Below, in pieces: positions 8,350 to 17,432 of a DNA stretch of 64,000 nucleotides (its first letter is position 1; each line of letters starts with the position of its first letter). The translations under genes and the position numbers were made by a program. The stretch comes from Photorhabdus noenieputensis (GTDB lineage: Bacteria > Pseudomonadota > Gammaproteobacteria > Enterobacterales > Enterobacteriaceae): positions 62,001 through 126,000 of the forward strand of contig NZ_RCWC01000006.1 of NCBI RefSeq assembly GCF_018448935.1, given 5' to 3'. Under the pieces are notes generated by a model that was not told where the DNA came from, did not search any database, and saw nothing but the letters and a program-made list of their open reading frames with translations.

Positions 8350-8689
8350 CAGCAGTTACTCCTGTCTGGCCATAAATCGTGTCAATCGTGGCTGTAATGG
8401 TGATTTTTCTTGTTTCAGGGTTTCTTGCACTACGGTATTGGGTAATGTGCTCTACACCCGGCGTTTGCAGTATTCGTTGTCTAATAATCAGGTCATAAAA
8501 ACCCGATGTGCCTTTACCCAATACTCTGTCGTAATCTGTCCCCTCCCGGTCATCAAGAAACCATTCTCCACTACGCAACATCAAGCGAGTTTTCACCGCT
8601 TGTGCGACCGCTTCCGGTGAATTGATAAGAAAACCCGCCTCTCCACGACCAAATACATAGTCGTTGTCAATTTCTCTTCGATATCTCAT
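8342..8689 (-). CDS. Baseplate wedge protein, gpW/gp25-like
   Basis: A 115-residue small baseplate protein. It has VAQAVKTRLMLRSGEWFLDD and the segment REGTDYDRVLGKG, followed by LIIRQRILQTPGVEHI, which together resemble the gp25/gpW-type wedge fold where a multimeric LLT-GE element precedes a region-specific loop. The gene lies between the spike and J genes, the conserved place of the gp25-like subunit. It overlaps J by 8 bases and the spike by 4 bases. Family assignment is by motif and position. Confidence 0.65.
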   Translation of the reverse strand: MRYRREIDNDYVFGRGEAGFLINSPEAVAQAVKTRLMLRSGEWFLDDREGTDYDRVLGKGTSGFYDLIIRQRILQTPGVEHITQYRSARNPETRKITITATIDTIYGQTGVTADV

Positions 8690-9441
8690 TGAGGTTTCCC
8701 CGTCTTACCGCCACCTGATTGCACACCACTATGTACATGGTTTTTAAGGCTAATCCCTGCCGCTGTCACATCATGACTCACCGTGACAGGACCTTGCATG
8801 GTTGCGGTGCCACCACCAGCGCCCATTCCCTGTGATAAGTTGCCGTTAATGGTGACGTTGCCATTTAGGATGATGTCAGGTGAAGTGATTTCAGTGCTGC
8901 CATTGGCAGTAGCCGTAAGCTTCGTCGGTGTGACAACCGTGATGTTATGACTGTTGGGATCGAGTTCGATATACGCCGTACCATCATCACTTCTCAGTTG
9001 CGCGGCGTGAGTGCTGATATTAGTTATTTTTTGTTGCTGAGATTGTGGGCCAACAATCGCAAATCCATCGGATAGGTTATGCTGCCTGGGGTCCACCGGC
9101 TCTTGTACACCGCCAGATTGCCACCAATAATCAATGCAACGATCAGCAAATACGACTAAGCATTCATCACCGGCTCTTACCGGGAAGGTTAACGTCACGC
9201 CACCTCCCCTTGGGAATATAACCGGCACATCCACTAATAGCGGTAAGGATACCGATTCCAGTTCCCCATCTTTTTGCCTGATTTTCCATCTAATGGCCGG
9301 TTGCGCGGTTACAGTTACCGCATCAGCATCAAATGATTGAATAATGCAAGGCAAGGAGACATACAATCCGGCGCTAATCACTTCTTGCATAGCAAAAAAG
9401 ACCGCTTCGGGTCTATTGAGTCGTTCGTCAGTATTTATCAT
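8686..9441 (-). CDS. Baseplate central spike protein (Gp138 N-terminal-like)
   Basis: A 251-residue protein with an OB-like N-terminal domain (LYVSLPCIIQSFDADAVTVT, then LLVDVPVIFPRGGG and AGDECLVVFADRCIDYWWQS) as in Gp138/gpV-type membrane-piercing spikes. This is followed by a repetitive beta-helical tip (residues about 150-215, INGNLSQGMGAGGGTATMQ) and an apex NHVHSGVQSGGGKTGKP. The HxH in the apex is the usual metal-binding motif of spike tips. It acts at the centre of the baseplate to puncture the target outer membrane. Confidence 0.85.
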   Translation of the reverse strand: MINTDERLNRPEAVFFAMQEVISAGLYVSLPCIIQSFDADAVTVTAQPAIRWKIRQKDGELESVSLPLLVDVPVIFPRGGGVTLTFPVRAGDECLVVFADRCIDYWWQSGGVQEPVDPRQHNLSDGFAIVGPQSQQQKITNISTHAAQLRSDDGTAYIELDPNSHNITVVTPTKLTATANGSTEITSPDIILNGNVTINGNLSQGMGAGGGTATMQGPVTVSHDVTAAGISLKNHVHSGVQSGGGKTGKPQ

Positions 9442-10394
9442 TCGCTCTCTGCCTTATCCTTCTTGTGAGTTGATTGATTCAGCAAAGTATGATCACTCTT
9501 GGCGATACACATTATTGTCATGTACCACTCTGTTTCGCGGGTATCGCCGGAGTACTCCACATTGAAGGCAATGTAATCACCGTCAGCGTCCAACATTGCC
9601 GGTTGTGTTTTTGCATCCTTATGATCGCCAGACTGAGCAGCTTGTTTAGTCGCCGGATCAACTGGTTTGATTGAGCGATTATCCAGTCGGATTAATGCAC
9701 CCGGGCGGATATTCGGATTAATTAAGCATTTAACGTTAATACCTGAGCCAATAGTTTGTTCAGGCATACCAATAAGACCTGTTTTTGATGTAAGGACAAT
9801 GGCTTCAGTTAAGTATTTATTTTTGGGTACAATATGTAACTTGTTATCTTCATAGCGCCAATTAGCATCACATTGTTTTGCCAGATTAGAAACTTCATTG
9901 CGGTGCATGCCAAAAAGTACTTTTCCCCTGGGTGATGCTGATTTACTGAATTCAGGGCGTAGACCTGCCGTAATGCCATATTTGGCAATATCACGCATTA
10001 GCAAATGATCTAAATCTGCTTGCGAATATCCAGCCGCAATGGTGGTATTTACGGTCGAGTAATTGTGGGCTTCATCCCCGTCCGCTGCATGAATCACAAC
10101 ACAAGTATCCATTGCGTTGTCTCTTTTTACATATGTGTACTGAATTTGGCCTGAGAATATTTGTCCTGAGTTCTCCTTGTAACCCGCCACAAATTTGATC
10201 TTTTTAAATTCATTTTTACGTAATTTATTACTGGTTTCGTTATTGAGGTTATATATAGTAAAAATACCGGTAGCAGGATTGGAAGATTCCGTTCTGCTAA
10301 TGTTAAATGTGATTTTCAGATCTGATAAATTTACTTTTTCGCCATCTTTGTCTACAACGATAAGGTGGCATTCTCTTATCCATTGTTTTGACAT
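9438..10394 (-). CDS. Baseplate hub protein
   Basis: A 318-residue protein found before the spike gene in contractile tails with DUF3383 sheaths. It resembles the gp27/gp44-type hub: an N-terminal beta domain (ITFNISRTESSNPATGIFTI and YNLNNETSNKL), an FSGQIQYTYVKRDN segment, a helical insert (AGYSQADLDHLLMRDIAKYG), then a second barrel (NWRYEDNKLHIVPKN, TIGSGINVKCLINPNIRPG). The C-terminus (VEYSGDTRETEWYMTIMCIA) is typical of hub proteins. No lysozyme domain is present. It overlaps the spike gene by 4 bases. Confidence 0.75.
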   Translation of the reverse strand: MSKQWIRECHLIVVDKDGEKVNLSDLKITFNISRTESSNPATGIFTIYNLNNETSNKLRKNEFKKIKFVAGYKENSGQIFSGQIQYTYVKRDNAMDTCVVIHAADGDEAHNYSTVNTTIAAGYSQADLDHLLMRDIAKYGITAGLRPEFSKSASPRGKVLFGMHRNEVSNLAKQCDANWRYEDNKLHIVPKNKYLTEAIVLTSKTGLIGMPEQTIGSGINVKCLINPNIRPGALIRLDNRSIKPVDPATKQAAQSGDHKDAKTQPAMLDADGDYIAFNVEYSGDTRETEWYMTIMCIAKSDHTLLNQSTHKKDKAESE

Positions 10395-10597
10395 AATTCA
10401 CCTAATTAATAGAAATAAAAGAACCGCAATTAAGCGGCGTATGTAATAAATCATGTGAAACTAAAAATTTTAGGCTTATAAACGACAAAGGGCACTATTA
10501 CTAATGCCCACTAATCAGGATTATCATCACCTCTTTACTGTATTTGACTTCCTGCTGCCAAAAATCTTATCTCCCCAAAGAGACATATTATAAAAAC

Positions 10598-10774
10598 TTA
10601 TGCTACCGCTTTTTTACTACCGCGCAACTTTCCCTGCTGTTCACAACATGCAACCTTGCATTCAAAAGCGTTTGGAGCTGCTTTCTTCAAAATATCAACA
10701 GCCGCCCCCATTCTTGCAAATACACCTCGTGTATCGAACCTGACTTCTTTCTTGGATACGCTTTGCTCTTTCAT
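10598..10774 (-). CDS. Small protein of unknown function, 58 residues
   Basis: This short gene reads MKEQSVSKKEVRFDTRGVFA and continues with GAAVDILKKAAPNAFECK, a VACCEQQ element and a basic GSKKAVA end. A GAGAGG ribosome binding site lies 7 bases before the ATG at 10772-10774. A Cys triplet (C39, C43, C44) and a basic C-terminus are its only features. It lies between the hub gene and a 178-residue gene of unknown function, both on the same strand, so it is an extra gene inserted into the tail operon. I do not recognise the family. Confidence 0.5.
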   Translation of the reverse strand: MKEQSVSKKEVRFDTRGVFARMGAAVDILKKAAPNAFECKVACCEQQGKLRGSKKAVA

Positions 10775-10867
10775 ATGTACCTCTCAGGGAGTCTCTCTAG
10801 CGCTCTTTATTAAGGATAATCGTCATATCACACTAACAGGCCCATCTATTATTTTCATAACAAAATC

Positions 10868-11404
10868 TTATATCGTCATTGCAAATTCATCAAAGGTTGC
10901 CTGTAGCCCATTAACATCTGAAACCATAATATATCCGCATTCATGCATTGTAAAACCAAAGCTCGCATAGTAATCACACAACTCTGAAACAGGTTCCATA
11001 ATATAAACACCTTCAGCTTCTACCGCCACACTAAACAAATATGCAGACATCAAGGTAAGGAGAACCATGCGCCCTGTTAAAGGATGGTTTTTATCATTTC
11101 TAGAAAAACTTTCAATCATGTGAATTCTGAAAATTTTATCATTGACACCATACAAGCAAAGAGCCGCCCCAGAAGGAACTACTTCTATTGCTGTATTCAC
11201 TAATTTCACACAAAATTCAAACCTATCAGGATTATTTCCATATTCTGTTAAACCAAACTCCCATTCCAATGCACCAAAACCACCAGCGAGAATTTTAAAG
11301 TCCTGATCAGTGATAGAACTTACAACTAATGGCAACCCTTGAGAATCAAGGATTAATTGCAGATTGTTCCTCACTAATTGACCAATCTCTTCCAGAGAAA
11401 GCAT
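10868..11404 (-). CDS. Hypothetical protein, possibly acetyltransferase-like
   Basis: A 178-residue protein with a GGAT site 7 bases upstream of its ATG. The C-terminal half (MVLLTLMSAYLFSVAVEAEG, VYIMEPVSELCDYYASFGFT and a YIMVSDV strand) resembles the end of a GNAT acetyltransferase, in which a helix and then a YxxxGF element close the fold. The acetyl-CoA pyrophosphate loop is not clear. No role in tail assembly is expected. With the 58-residue gene after it, it appears to be cargo inside the tail operon. Confidence 0.5.
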   Translation of the reverse strand: MLSLEEIGQLVRNNLQLILDSQGLPLVVSSITDQDFKILAGGFGALEWEFGLTEYGNNPDRFEFCVKLVNTAIEVVPSGAALCLYGVNDKIFRIHMIESFSRNDKNHPLTGRMVLLTLMSAYLFSVAVEAEGVYIMEPVSELCDYYASFGFTMHECGYIMVSDVNGLQATFDEFAMTI

Positions 11405-11842
11405 ATCAAGATCCTTTAGATAATAATCTAATAGTTACATACAATGATTATCTATCCTTTCTCAGGAAATTTACACATTATCCCAACATTCACTTAAAGG
11501 TATAGATTCTTTTCCATCAGGTAATAAAAGATAATATTTCTTGTAAGATCCGCATTATCCACAACATTAATGTTCCTGTAACCTTAATATTTACTAGAAC
11601 CTACAAAATCAATCTCATTTCCTAACAAGTAAAATAATATCGCAAATCACACCTGTTTTATTATATACAATTCATATCACCCCTAAAATAAAACATTCAA
11701 TACATTCAATACATTCAATACATTCAATACATTCAATATATTCAATATATATTTTATTACCGCACAAAGATATAGCCATTCTCGTTATTGGGCACAATTT
11801 TTTATCATAACTACTTTGAAATTATATGTTACTCTCATCAAG
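11405..11842. other. AT-rich spacer with gene relic and tandem repeat
   Basis: This 438-base interval has no complete gene. On the minus strand, 11471-11553 encodes a closed 27-residue relic (KKYYLLLPDGKESIPLSE, then CWDNV and a stop) of an unidentified protein. A 9-bp tandem repeat occupies 11694-11747. The rest is AT-rich and without recognisable signals. It separates the plug gene from the inserted cargo genes. Confidence 0.5.
11694..11747. repeat. 9-bp tandem repeat, six units
   Basis: Five exact units of CATTCAATA are followed by one unit TATTCAATA. The unit length is a multiple of three but no gene crosses it. Confidence 0.9.
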
Positions 11843-12148
11843 TTAACTTACTACAAAGTATAACCTGTCCTCTTTACCAAGATTATTCCTGAAAGGTTTC
11901 TCCTGATTTATATCACCATAAAAAATTAATGAGCCGTTAAAGCCAAGATGACGATATTGTTCCAGTAAATCAACCCCAAAAACCAACGGCAAACCTGTGA
12001 CGATAAGTTCGCTGTCCGGCGTCATAATATCCAAAATCCAACCTGCAATATCACGCCACATTAATCTCATTTTGTAATTAATGCCATTTAGCTGAATATC
12101 GAATTGCTGATTTTGAGGTGACAAAGGAATTTCTACAACCCTAGCCAT
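11843..12148 (-). CDS. Baseplate plug-like protein (Pam3 gp18-like)
   Basis: A 101-residue protein with the pattern QQFDIQLNGINYKMRLMWRD, WILDIMT, IVTGLPLVFGVDLLEQYRHL and a C-terminal GKEDRLYFVV. This matches small baseplate plug proteins of simple contractile tails, known from the cyanophage Pam3 structure. It follows the Dit-like gene and overlaps it by 16 bases. The assignment rests on my memory of the family pattern. Confidence 0.65.
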   Translation of the reverse strand: MARVVEIPLSPQNQQFDIQLNGINYKMRLMWRDIAGWILDIMTPDSELIVTGLPLVFGVDLLEQYRHLGFNGSLIFYGDINQEKPFRNNLGKEDRLYFVVS

Positions 12149-12738
12149 TTCTTACCTCGCTCTATAATAAAATCAAGAATAATTTTTGGCATTGATGGCT
12201 TCACCGTGACTTTGGCTCCCATATTAACGACAGGTGCTGTATCTTCAGGGTTTTTCATATTTTCCGCCGGAGCAGCTTTATTCGGTGACGTTTCAACAAT
12301 AACAATTTCACGTAGGTTTAAAACTACCGATAAAACATTTTCACTGGTTTTATCCGTTGTGACACTGATATCTTTAATCAACATATTTTTATATAAGCGC
12401 TTTCCCGTTACGACATCAAACGGTTTATGTGATGCTCTCAGGTCAAGTAACTGTTGATATATATCACGCGGACTGGTTCCAAGGCTCAGTCCGGTAGATA
12501 TATCAAATACCTTTGTTGTATCAATAATATCAAGCAGCGAACCACCACCCGCGAAACCTAAATCCATTCTCACTTCTGATGGGTTGTCATAAGCATGATC
12601 ACTGAATGTCACCCCCTGCTGAACCGGATGATCAGTGATATTCGATACATCGGTATGGGTTTCTGAAATAACGACACTCGGTACAATAACACCTATCTTT
12701 CTCTTTTGCTGAGAAAACATGACTGATAATATATCCAT
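12133..12738 (-). CDS. Dit-like phage tail protein
   Basis: A 201-residue protein resembling the N-terminal domain of distal-tail (Dit-like) proteins in simple contractile tails: VIVPSVVISETHTDVSNITD, HPVQQGVTFSDHAYDNPSEV, then DIYQQLLDLRASHKPFDVVT and GKRLYKNMLIKDISVTTDK. It forms the ring between tube and hub. The last 50 residues are Pro/Asn-rich then helical. It begins 2 bases after the tape measure gene ends. Confidence 0.75.
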   Translation of the reverse strand: MDILSVMFSQQKRKIGVIVPSVVISETHTDVSNITDHPVQQGVTFSDHAYDNPSEVRMDLGFAGGGSLLDIIDTTKVFDISTGLSLGTSPRDIYQQLLDLRASHKPFDVVTGKRLYKNMLIKDISVTTDKTSENVLSVVLNLREIVIVETSPNKAAPAENMKNPEDTAPVVNMGAKVTVKPSMPKIILDFIIERGKKWLGL

Positions 12739-12740
12739 TG

Positions 12741-14792
12741 TTATTTCACCTGTGTTTGCATATTTCTAAGCAGCATACTGTAAGTACGTTCTACCGTTTC
12801 TCCGGTTAGTCTTGCTGCTTCTCTAGGGGATTCAACACCGTTGACTTCAATATGATAATTGACCTCTCCTATTCCCGGTATATTATTGCCGGCAGATATT
12901 GGTGCACAATGTAATAAAGCGGGTGTAAGTTTCTGATGATTCATCATACTGTTGATATTTGTCACCGCACCGTTGATCATTCGGTGATCAATGGAAATAT
13001 TCTGCAAAGAGTGAGCGACATGATTTAAATGTCCAACCAGTTTTGTTGGTTTATTCGCTGGCGATGGCACTCCAATAATCGCTGTTTTGGTATGCTCTGA
13101 TAAATAAGGATTATTACTACTTTCTCCCACCATCATGTTATCAATCAATCTTTGTATCACATCAGAATTAGCCAATTTCATCATGCTGACTTTAGGATTA
13201 TCTTTATTAACTGGCTGATTATTTTGTCCATCTGTTACCGCTTTATCTGACTTTTGCATGACTATAGGAGCATTACCAGGAGTATCTGCTGCAAATTGAG
13301 AATGTCCTTTCGGAAGGGTACTTTCTTCACGTTTATCTACCCAATTCCCTTTTTCATCCCAATAGGCATTACCTTCCCCAATCATAGCAGCACAAAAATC
13401 ATGCCAAGTTTTCGCGGTCCTAATTCGCTGAAAGTAGTCATATCCACCAAAAGTCCGATTAAGTGCTTTATCGATATATGGCTCTGATACAACAGCAACC
13501 GCCCCTGCAACTCCCGCTTTACCTAACATTCCACCTCTGGAGACAGATTTTGACACTTTAGCCAAATTAAGAATCGCGCTTGTCACACTGGATATTCCTT
13601 TGATCATCTTCGCAGCCCATGTCACTGCAATGAAGGTCGCAAATCCCTTTAATACATTTTTCCAACCGCCAACGGCCTTAGCCCCCTGATTTATCCAACT
13701 AGAGATTTTTTCAATGGCTTTAAGGAATTCATTAATAGAGGGTTTCCATTTATCCCAATCAATAAAATGCTTACCACCCTCTTTCCAAACCTTATAGTCT
13801 TCATAAAGCAAGAGCAACGCCGCTGACAGTGCAGTAATCATCCCTATCGGCGAAGTCATAAAGGCTGTATTTAAAATTTTCCACGCAAATAGTAAGCCGC
13901 CTAGTGCTTTAATAAGCGTTTTTGTACCGCCATCCAGTCTGTCCCACCAGCCAATTAAATCACTAATCGCTTCACCGACGCGACTGACCAATAATGTTAT
14001 ATCATCAGCCAGATTCAATATGACATTCATTACACGAGTAATAACCTTTTCTATTCCAGGGAAATTACGCAGGATAGTTTGTTGAAATGATTCGACTCGT
14101 CCAGTCAATCCCCCCGCCAAATCCGCACCTATTTTTTCTTTTATCATCCCAAACAAATTATCTAAAGCATTCATGCGCGCTATAAATTGGTGAGATTGCT
14201 GCGTTGCTTTAGTTGGGTTATAACCTATGGTTTTCGTCATGTCCTGATATTCAGAGACATATTGACCAATCCCACGACGCATAGCCATCAAGGTACTTTC
14301 ATCAATACCCAGTTTGCGGGCGTATCGATTAGCACGATCCATCGGCATTTTCGATAACTGTTCACCCACCTGCGCCACCAAAGATGCTGTATCCCGAAGG
14401 TTGCCATTTACATCTCGGGTTTGAACACCAATGTTCCGCAATAATCCTTCACCACCTGGATTTTTATGTAGGAAATTGGCAACGCCCTCAAGAGATTGAT
14501 TAAACCCTTCAACACTTCCGCCTGCTTGACTGACGGCATAACCAATGGCTTTAATTTTTTCAGCCGTTGCACCTGTTTTCTGTGACTGCCAGTAAAGTTT
14601 ATCCAATCCGTTAGCAACTTGAGTGGTGAAATTAATAACCTCTAGTGCTGCGTTTTTAATTTCCTCCCCCATTTTGAGAACATTAGCCGTGACTTCAGTA
14701 ATAACAGCCATAAATTTACGCTGTCCGGCCTCATCAACATCAAACTTAAGCGATCCCAAGAAATCTTTAGTTGTTTCAACGTCATTGCTCAT
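12741..14792 (-). CDS. Tail tape measure protein
   Basis: A 683-residue protein, the longest of the cluster, rich in helices and with hydrophobic stretches (GTKTLIKALGGLLFAWKILN and ALSAALLLLYEDYKVWKEGG). It sits directly after the tail chaperone, the invariable place of the tape measure gene. The N-terminus (FDVDEAGQRKFMAVITEVTA) and the early TGATAEKIKAIGYAVSQAG motif are typical of tape measures. The C-terminus has VNGVESPREAARLTGETVER, common at the end of these proteins. By tape-measure scaling, 683 residues would set a tail of about 100 nm; this is inference. Confidence 0.9.
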   Translation of the reverse strand: MSNDVETTKDFLGSLKFDVDEAGQRKFMAVITEVTANVLKMGEEIKNAALEVINFTTQVANGLDKLYWQSQKTGATAEKIKAIGYAVSQAGGSVEGFNQSLEGVANFLHKNPGGEGLLRNIGVQTRDVNGNLRDTASLVAQVGEQLSKMPMDRANRYARKLGIDESTLMAMRRGIGQYVSEYQDMTKTIGYNPTKATQQSHQFIARMNALDNLFGMIKEKIGADLAGGLTGRVESFQQTILRNFPGIEKVITRVMNVILNLADDITLLVSRVGEAISDLIGWWDRLDGGTKTLIKALGGLLFAWKILNTAFMTSPIGMITALSAALLLLYEDYKVWKEGGKHFIDWDKWKPSINEFLKAIEKISSWINQGAKAVGGWKNVLKGFATFIAVTWAAKMIKGISSVTSAILNLAKVSKSVSRGGMLGKAGVAGAVAVVSEPYIDKALNRTFGGYDYFQRIRTAKTWHDFCAAMIGEGNAYWDEKGNWVDKREESTLPKGHSQFAADTPGNAPIVMQKSDKAVTDGQNNQPVNKDNPKVSMMKLANSDVIQRLIDNMMVGESSNNPYLSEHTKTAIIGVPSPANKPTKLVGHLNHVAHSLQNISIDHRMINGAVTNINSMMNHQKLTPALLHCAPISAGNNIPGIGEVNYHIEVNGVESPREAARLTGETVERTYSMLLRNMQTQVK

Positions 14793-15395
14793 TTCGCCAC
14801 CTCTCTATTATGGCCTCATTTTCCGATTTAACATCAAGGGCATCATTCATCAATGCAATATCAGCCAGATCAAGAACGCTATTTTTCAACGATTCATAAC
14901 GGCACATGCCCGCAATAACCGGGCGTAACAGATAATCACGCCCTTTCGGGAGGGTTTCAAAATTTAAGCTGACTTGTCCTGGAATTACACTGCGCTCTCT
15001 AATGGGGCGGGAAAAAAATTTCCCAATGCGTCCCGAATAATAAAACCGACAATTTTCAGCAGTTCGAAGCCGTTGATGTCATCGAACATCAATACCTGTC
15101 CATCAGGTTCATAAATCCGACTCCAGATACCATTTTGTTCACGAGAAACCACCGATAAGCAAATATCATTAATTTCATGCCGGTTTAATTTTCCTAACGC
15201 GTTGATGGATTCCACCAAATAAGGGAGTACTTCTTCAAAGCCAGCTATCCCATCATCACTTTTAGCTGTCACGATCTTTTTCATCAGCGGCCCAAGTGCC
15301 GGAATAGCCGGTGCCAAAGCCACCGCTAAATCTTGTTGCTGAAAAGCGTTCAATTTACCACTGCGATATTTTTTGCCATCAATTTCAAATTCCAT
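14782..15395 (-). CDS. Frameshifted tail chaperone (long form, predicted -1 frameshift)
   Basis: The -1 frame relative to the chaperone 14985-15395 is open from the slippery stretch at 15012-15021 to a TGA at 14782-14784. It encodes about 75 further residues, including VIPGQVSLNFETLPKGRDYL, RPVIAGMCRYESL and LADIALMNDALDV, a DUF6889-like sequence. No plausible start codon with a ribosome binding site exists for this segment alone. The slippery heptamer A-AAT-TTT is followed by TTTCCC. Double-stranded DNA phages commonly make a long chaperone (G-T) by this route just before the tape measure, and this product ends 11 bases inside the tape measure gene. I infer the frameshift; the product is not proven. 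Confidence 0.7.
14985..15395 (-). CDS. Tail assembly chaperone (short form)
   Basis: A 136-residue protein starting at ATG 15393-15395. A GTG two codons earlier is possible, since GAGG lies upstream of both. It begins MEFEIDGKKYRSGKLNAFQQ and has the all-helical core with LVESINALGKLNRHEINDIC and LKIVGFIIRDALGNF, typical of tail chaperones that bind the tape measure and guide tube assembly. It follows the tube gene. Its last sense codons contain the predicted slippery site, and the zero frame stops soon after. Confidence 0.75.
   Translation of the reverse strand: MEFEIDGKKYRSGKLNAFQQQDLAVALAPAIPALGPLMKKIVTAKSDDGIAGFEEVLPYLVESINALGKLNRHEINDICLSVVSREQNGIWSRIYEPDGQVLMFDDINGFELLKIVGFIIRDALGNFFPAPLESAV
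15012..15021 (-). promoter_or_regulatory. Predicted -1 ribosomal slippery site
   Basis: On the minus strand the bases read AAATTTTTTT, with zero-frame codons AAT-TTT-TTT. The A-AAT-TTT heptamer fits the X-XXY-YYZ rule for -1 slippage. The tract is followed by CCCGCCCC, which could slow the ribosome. Confidence 0.65.
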
Positions 15396-15509
15396 GATCA
15401 CTTATCCTCAAGCTCGCTCAAACTGCCGCAGCATAAGTCCGACGTAAAAATACAGACAAATGCTGCGGCAGATTTAAAGGTGATTTAACTGTTTGTGAAG
15501 GAAACGGGA

Positions 15510-15950
15510 TTAGAATGTGCCTAACATAATGTCGATTTTTCCGCAATCAAATACCCAAGCAACGGTATTACCTGCTTTGCTATTCTGCAAATCCGGTTGT
15601 TTCTGAAAGGCAACGGAACGTGCAACAGCAATGTCGTTACTTTGTTTATTGCGAATAACAATCACGTTATTACCCCATGCCGCCGACGAAAGTGATTGCG
15701 CACTAAGCATCGCGTTCAATTTGGCGTTTACCGAACTGGTCTTAAGTAAATTCACCGTGATAGTTCCTGACTTGGTTGCATGCAATGAATGCATGACTTC
15801 CCCATCTGCACCGGTGGTCATGGTGTTTTTACTCTCCGACATGGTGACGGTAATTCCCTCATCCGAGAGTGCGGCACCGTTGCCAAGATCAAAAGAACCA
15901 CCGACTCCAGTAATAGAAGCAGAAACATCAAGAAAAGAATATGTAGCCAT
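15510..15950 (-). CDS. Tail tube protein (DUF3277)
   Basis: A 146-residue protein beginning MATYSFLDVSASITGVGG. The ATG at 15948-15950 is chosen over one two codons earlier because AAGGG precedes it by 7 bases. The pattern GITVTMSESKNTMTTGADGE, then MHSLHATKSGTITVNLLKTS and a C-terminal VFDCGKIDIMLGTF, is that of DUF3277 tail tube proteins. It follows the sheath gene by 9 bases. It polymerises as the inner tube. Confidence 0.85.
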   Translation of the reverse strand: MATYSFLDVSASITGVGGSFDLGNGAALSDEGITVTMSESKNTMTTGADGEVMHSLHATKSGTITVNLLKTSSVNAKLNAMLSAQSLSSAAWGNNVIVIRNKQSNDIAVARSVAFQKQPDLQNSKAGNTVAWVFDCGKIDIMLGTF

Positions 15951-15959
15951 TTTCAACCC

Positions 15960-17429
15960 TTATCTGTTTACATTAATAATGACATCAGCGTAGTGAACAG
16001 CGCCTGCTAATTTGATTGCGCACTGAATAACCGGTGCTTTTCGGGCCTCTCTATCAGCCTGTGCCTGCGTCGCAATTGGTGGTGCGTAAACGTAATAACC
16101 TTTAGTTAATGTTGCGCCCGTATCCAATGCGCCAATTGGATCGCCACCCCATACGCCATGAGCGATTAAGCCGTTTGTCACCGCCTGAGAAAGTGACTGT
16201 TCAATGTTGGTGATTAATCGTGTGACACCTTCATCAGTCTGTGGGATCTTGCTGGTACTGGTGTAAAGCAGGTTATAAAGATTGTTCTGAACGTAGTTCT
16301 GCAACCAATCCAGACCGTGGCGCTCATCAATGAAATCCCCATTCGCCATGACACCTTCCTGAATAATGGCAGTATCATTGCTGTATTTAACAAAAACGTT
16401 GCCATTCATCCTTTTCAACACATTAGCTTGCGTTGCGGTGAGGTTTTCTGCGGTTACCGCGGGTTCCTGTTTAAATTTCAAGGTTATGGTGGTGTTATTA
16501 CCGTTGAAATTGACCGTAAACATACGTCCAAATAGAGAAGCAACGGTGCAGGATTTACCGGTTGAATATTGCCAAAGTGTGCGTTGATAGTTTCTCTCTT
16601 TTAATTTTGAGCCGATATCAGTTTTAACATCAGCATCCAAGACATCCGCTTTTTGCACTGTATGTCCATAGATACGGGAAACAGATGCAGACTCAATGTA
16701 ATCAGCAACAGAGAGAATATCTTCATCCGTCAGAGAGTCATCAGCGATAACCAACCCATACCAGCCACTAGATACCGATCCCAATGCTGCCACCGCCTCG
16801 GCAATGGTTTCTGCTTTGGTAGATTCGATAGCGGTAGCTCCCGATATTTCGTCCAGTTTTAATAAATCACCAATATAAGTTCCCGTCGTTGCTGGTGAAA
16901 CATAGCCAACCGCACCTACAGAATTCGGCATAATAGCGAAACGCGAAGAAGAACTATCATATGTGACTGAACAATCTTTTAACTTATCCGCTATCCGTTG
17001 GGCCACGCCATTAAGATTGGTCTCTTTACTCAAATCAATGCCGCTGTATACCGCTTCTTTATCATTAATCGTCAATTTAAAAGAACCATCGGTGACGGCA
17101 GTAAATTTGCTAATCATTTGCTGCGGTTTAGTCAGTGCTGTCCCTTGTAAAGAAGAGACCACATTGTCCTTAGCCCATCGACCAATATATAAATCAATCG
17201 GACGGGGTGACTGGGAATAATAAAGCGCCGCAGCCTGATACTCTGGTGAACTCAGTCCAAAATCAGCACCGACACCATCAATATCTGAATACCGGCGTAA
17301 ACGTTCGTGAGGGTTGATCACGTTGCTTGCACCGACGATCAGTAACGCCCCAAAGTTCCGGGATTGAGCCGCATGAGGAGCCATATTCAACGTGACATTG
17401 ATAATGTTTGAAACAGGTAAACCCTGCAT
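15960..17429 (-). CDS. Tail sheath protein (DUF3383)
   Basis: A 489-residue contractile sheath protein. The N-terminus [20 protein letters not shown] and [20 protein letters not shown] is the DUF3383 signature. [22 protein letters not shown] sequence (with PIDLYIGRW after it) is the domain that names the coil of each sheath subunit. The C-terminus ([20 protein letters not shown], then INVNR) fits the domain that links subunits into the sheath mesh. AGGAG precedes the ATG by 9 bases. It makes the tail a contractile machine, as in myophages and R-type tailocins. Confidence 0.88.
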   Translation of the reverse strand: MQGLPVSNIINVTLNMAPHAAQSRNFGALLIVGASNVINPHERLRRYSDIDGVGADFGLSSPEYQAAALYYSQSPRPIDLYIGRWAKDNVVSSLQGTALTKPQQMISKFTAVTDGSFKLTINDKEAVYSGIDLSKETNLNGVAQRIADKLKDCSVTYDSSSSRFAIMPNSVGAVGYVSPATTGTYIGDLLKLDEISGATAIESTKAETIAEAVAALGSVSSGWYGLVIADDSLTDEDILSVADYIESASVSRIYGHTVQKADVLDADVKTDIGSKLKERNYQRTLWQYSTGKSCTVASLFGRMFTVNFNGNNTTITLKFKQEPAVTAENLTATQANVLKRMNGNVFVKYSNDTAIIQEGVMANGDFIDERHGLDWLQNYVQNNLYNLLYTSTSKIPQTDEGVTRLITNIEQSLSQAVTNGLIAHGVWGGDPIGALDTGATLTKGYYVYAPPIATQAQADREARKAPVIQCAIKLAGAVHYADVIINVNR

Positions 17430-17432
17430 AAT

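Noticed and set aside
10656..10970. A 104-residue plus-strand frame inside the tail operon
   Set aside because: It overlaps two minus-strand genes with better start signals and has no family features.
11694..11747. Short regular repeats considered as a CRISPR array
   Set aside because: Units are 9 bases and contiguous, without spacers.
15631..15993. A 120-residue plus-strand frame opposite the tube gene
   Set aside because: Antisense to a conserved DUF3277 gene; no independent support.
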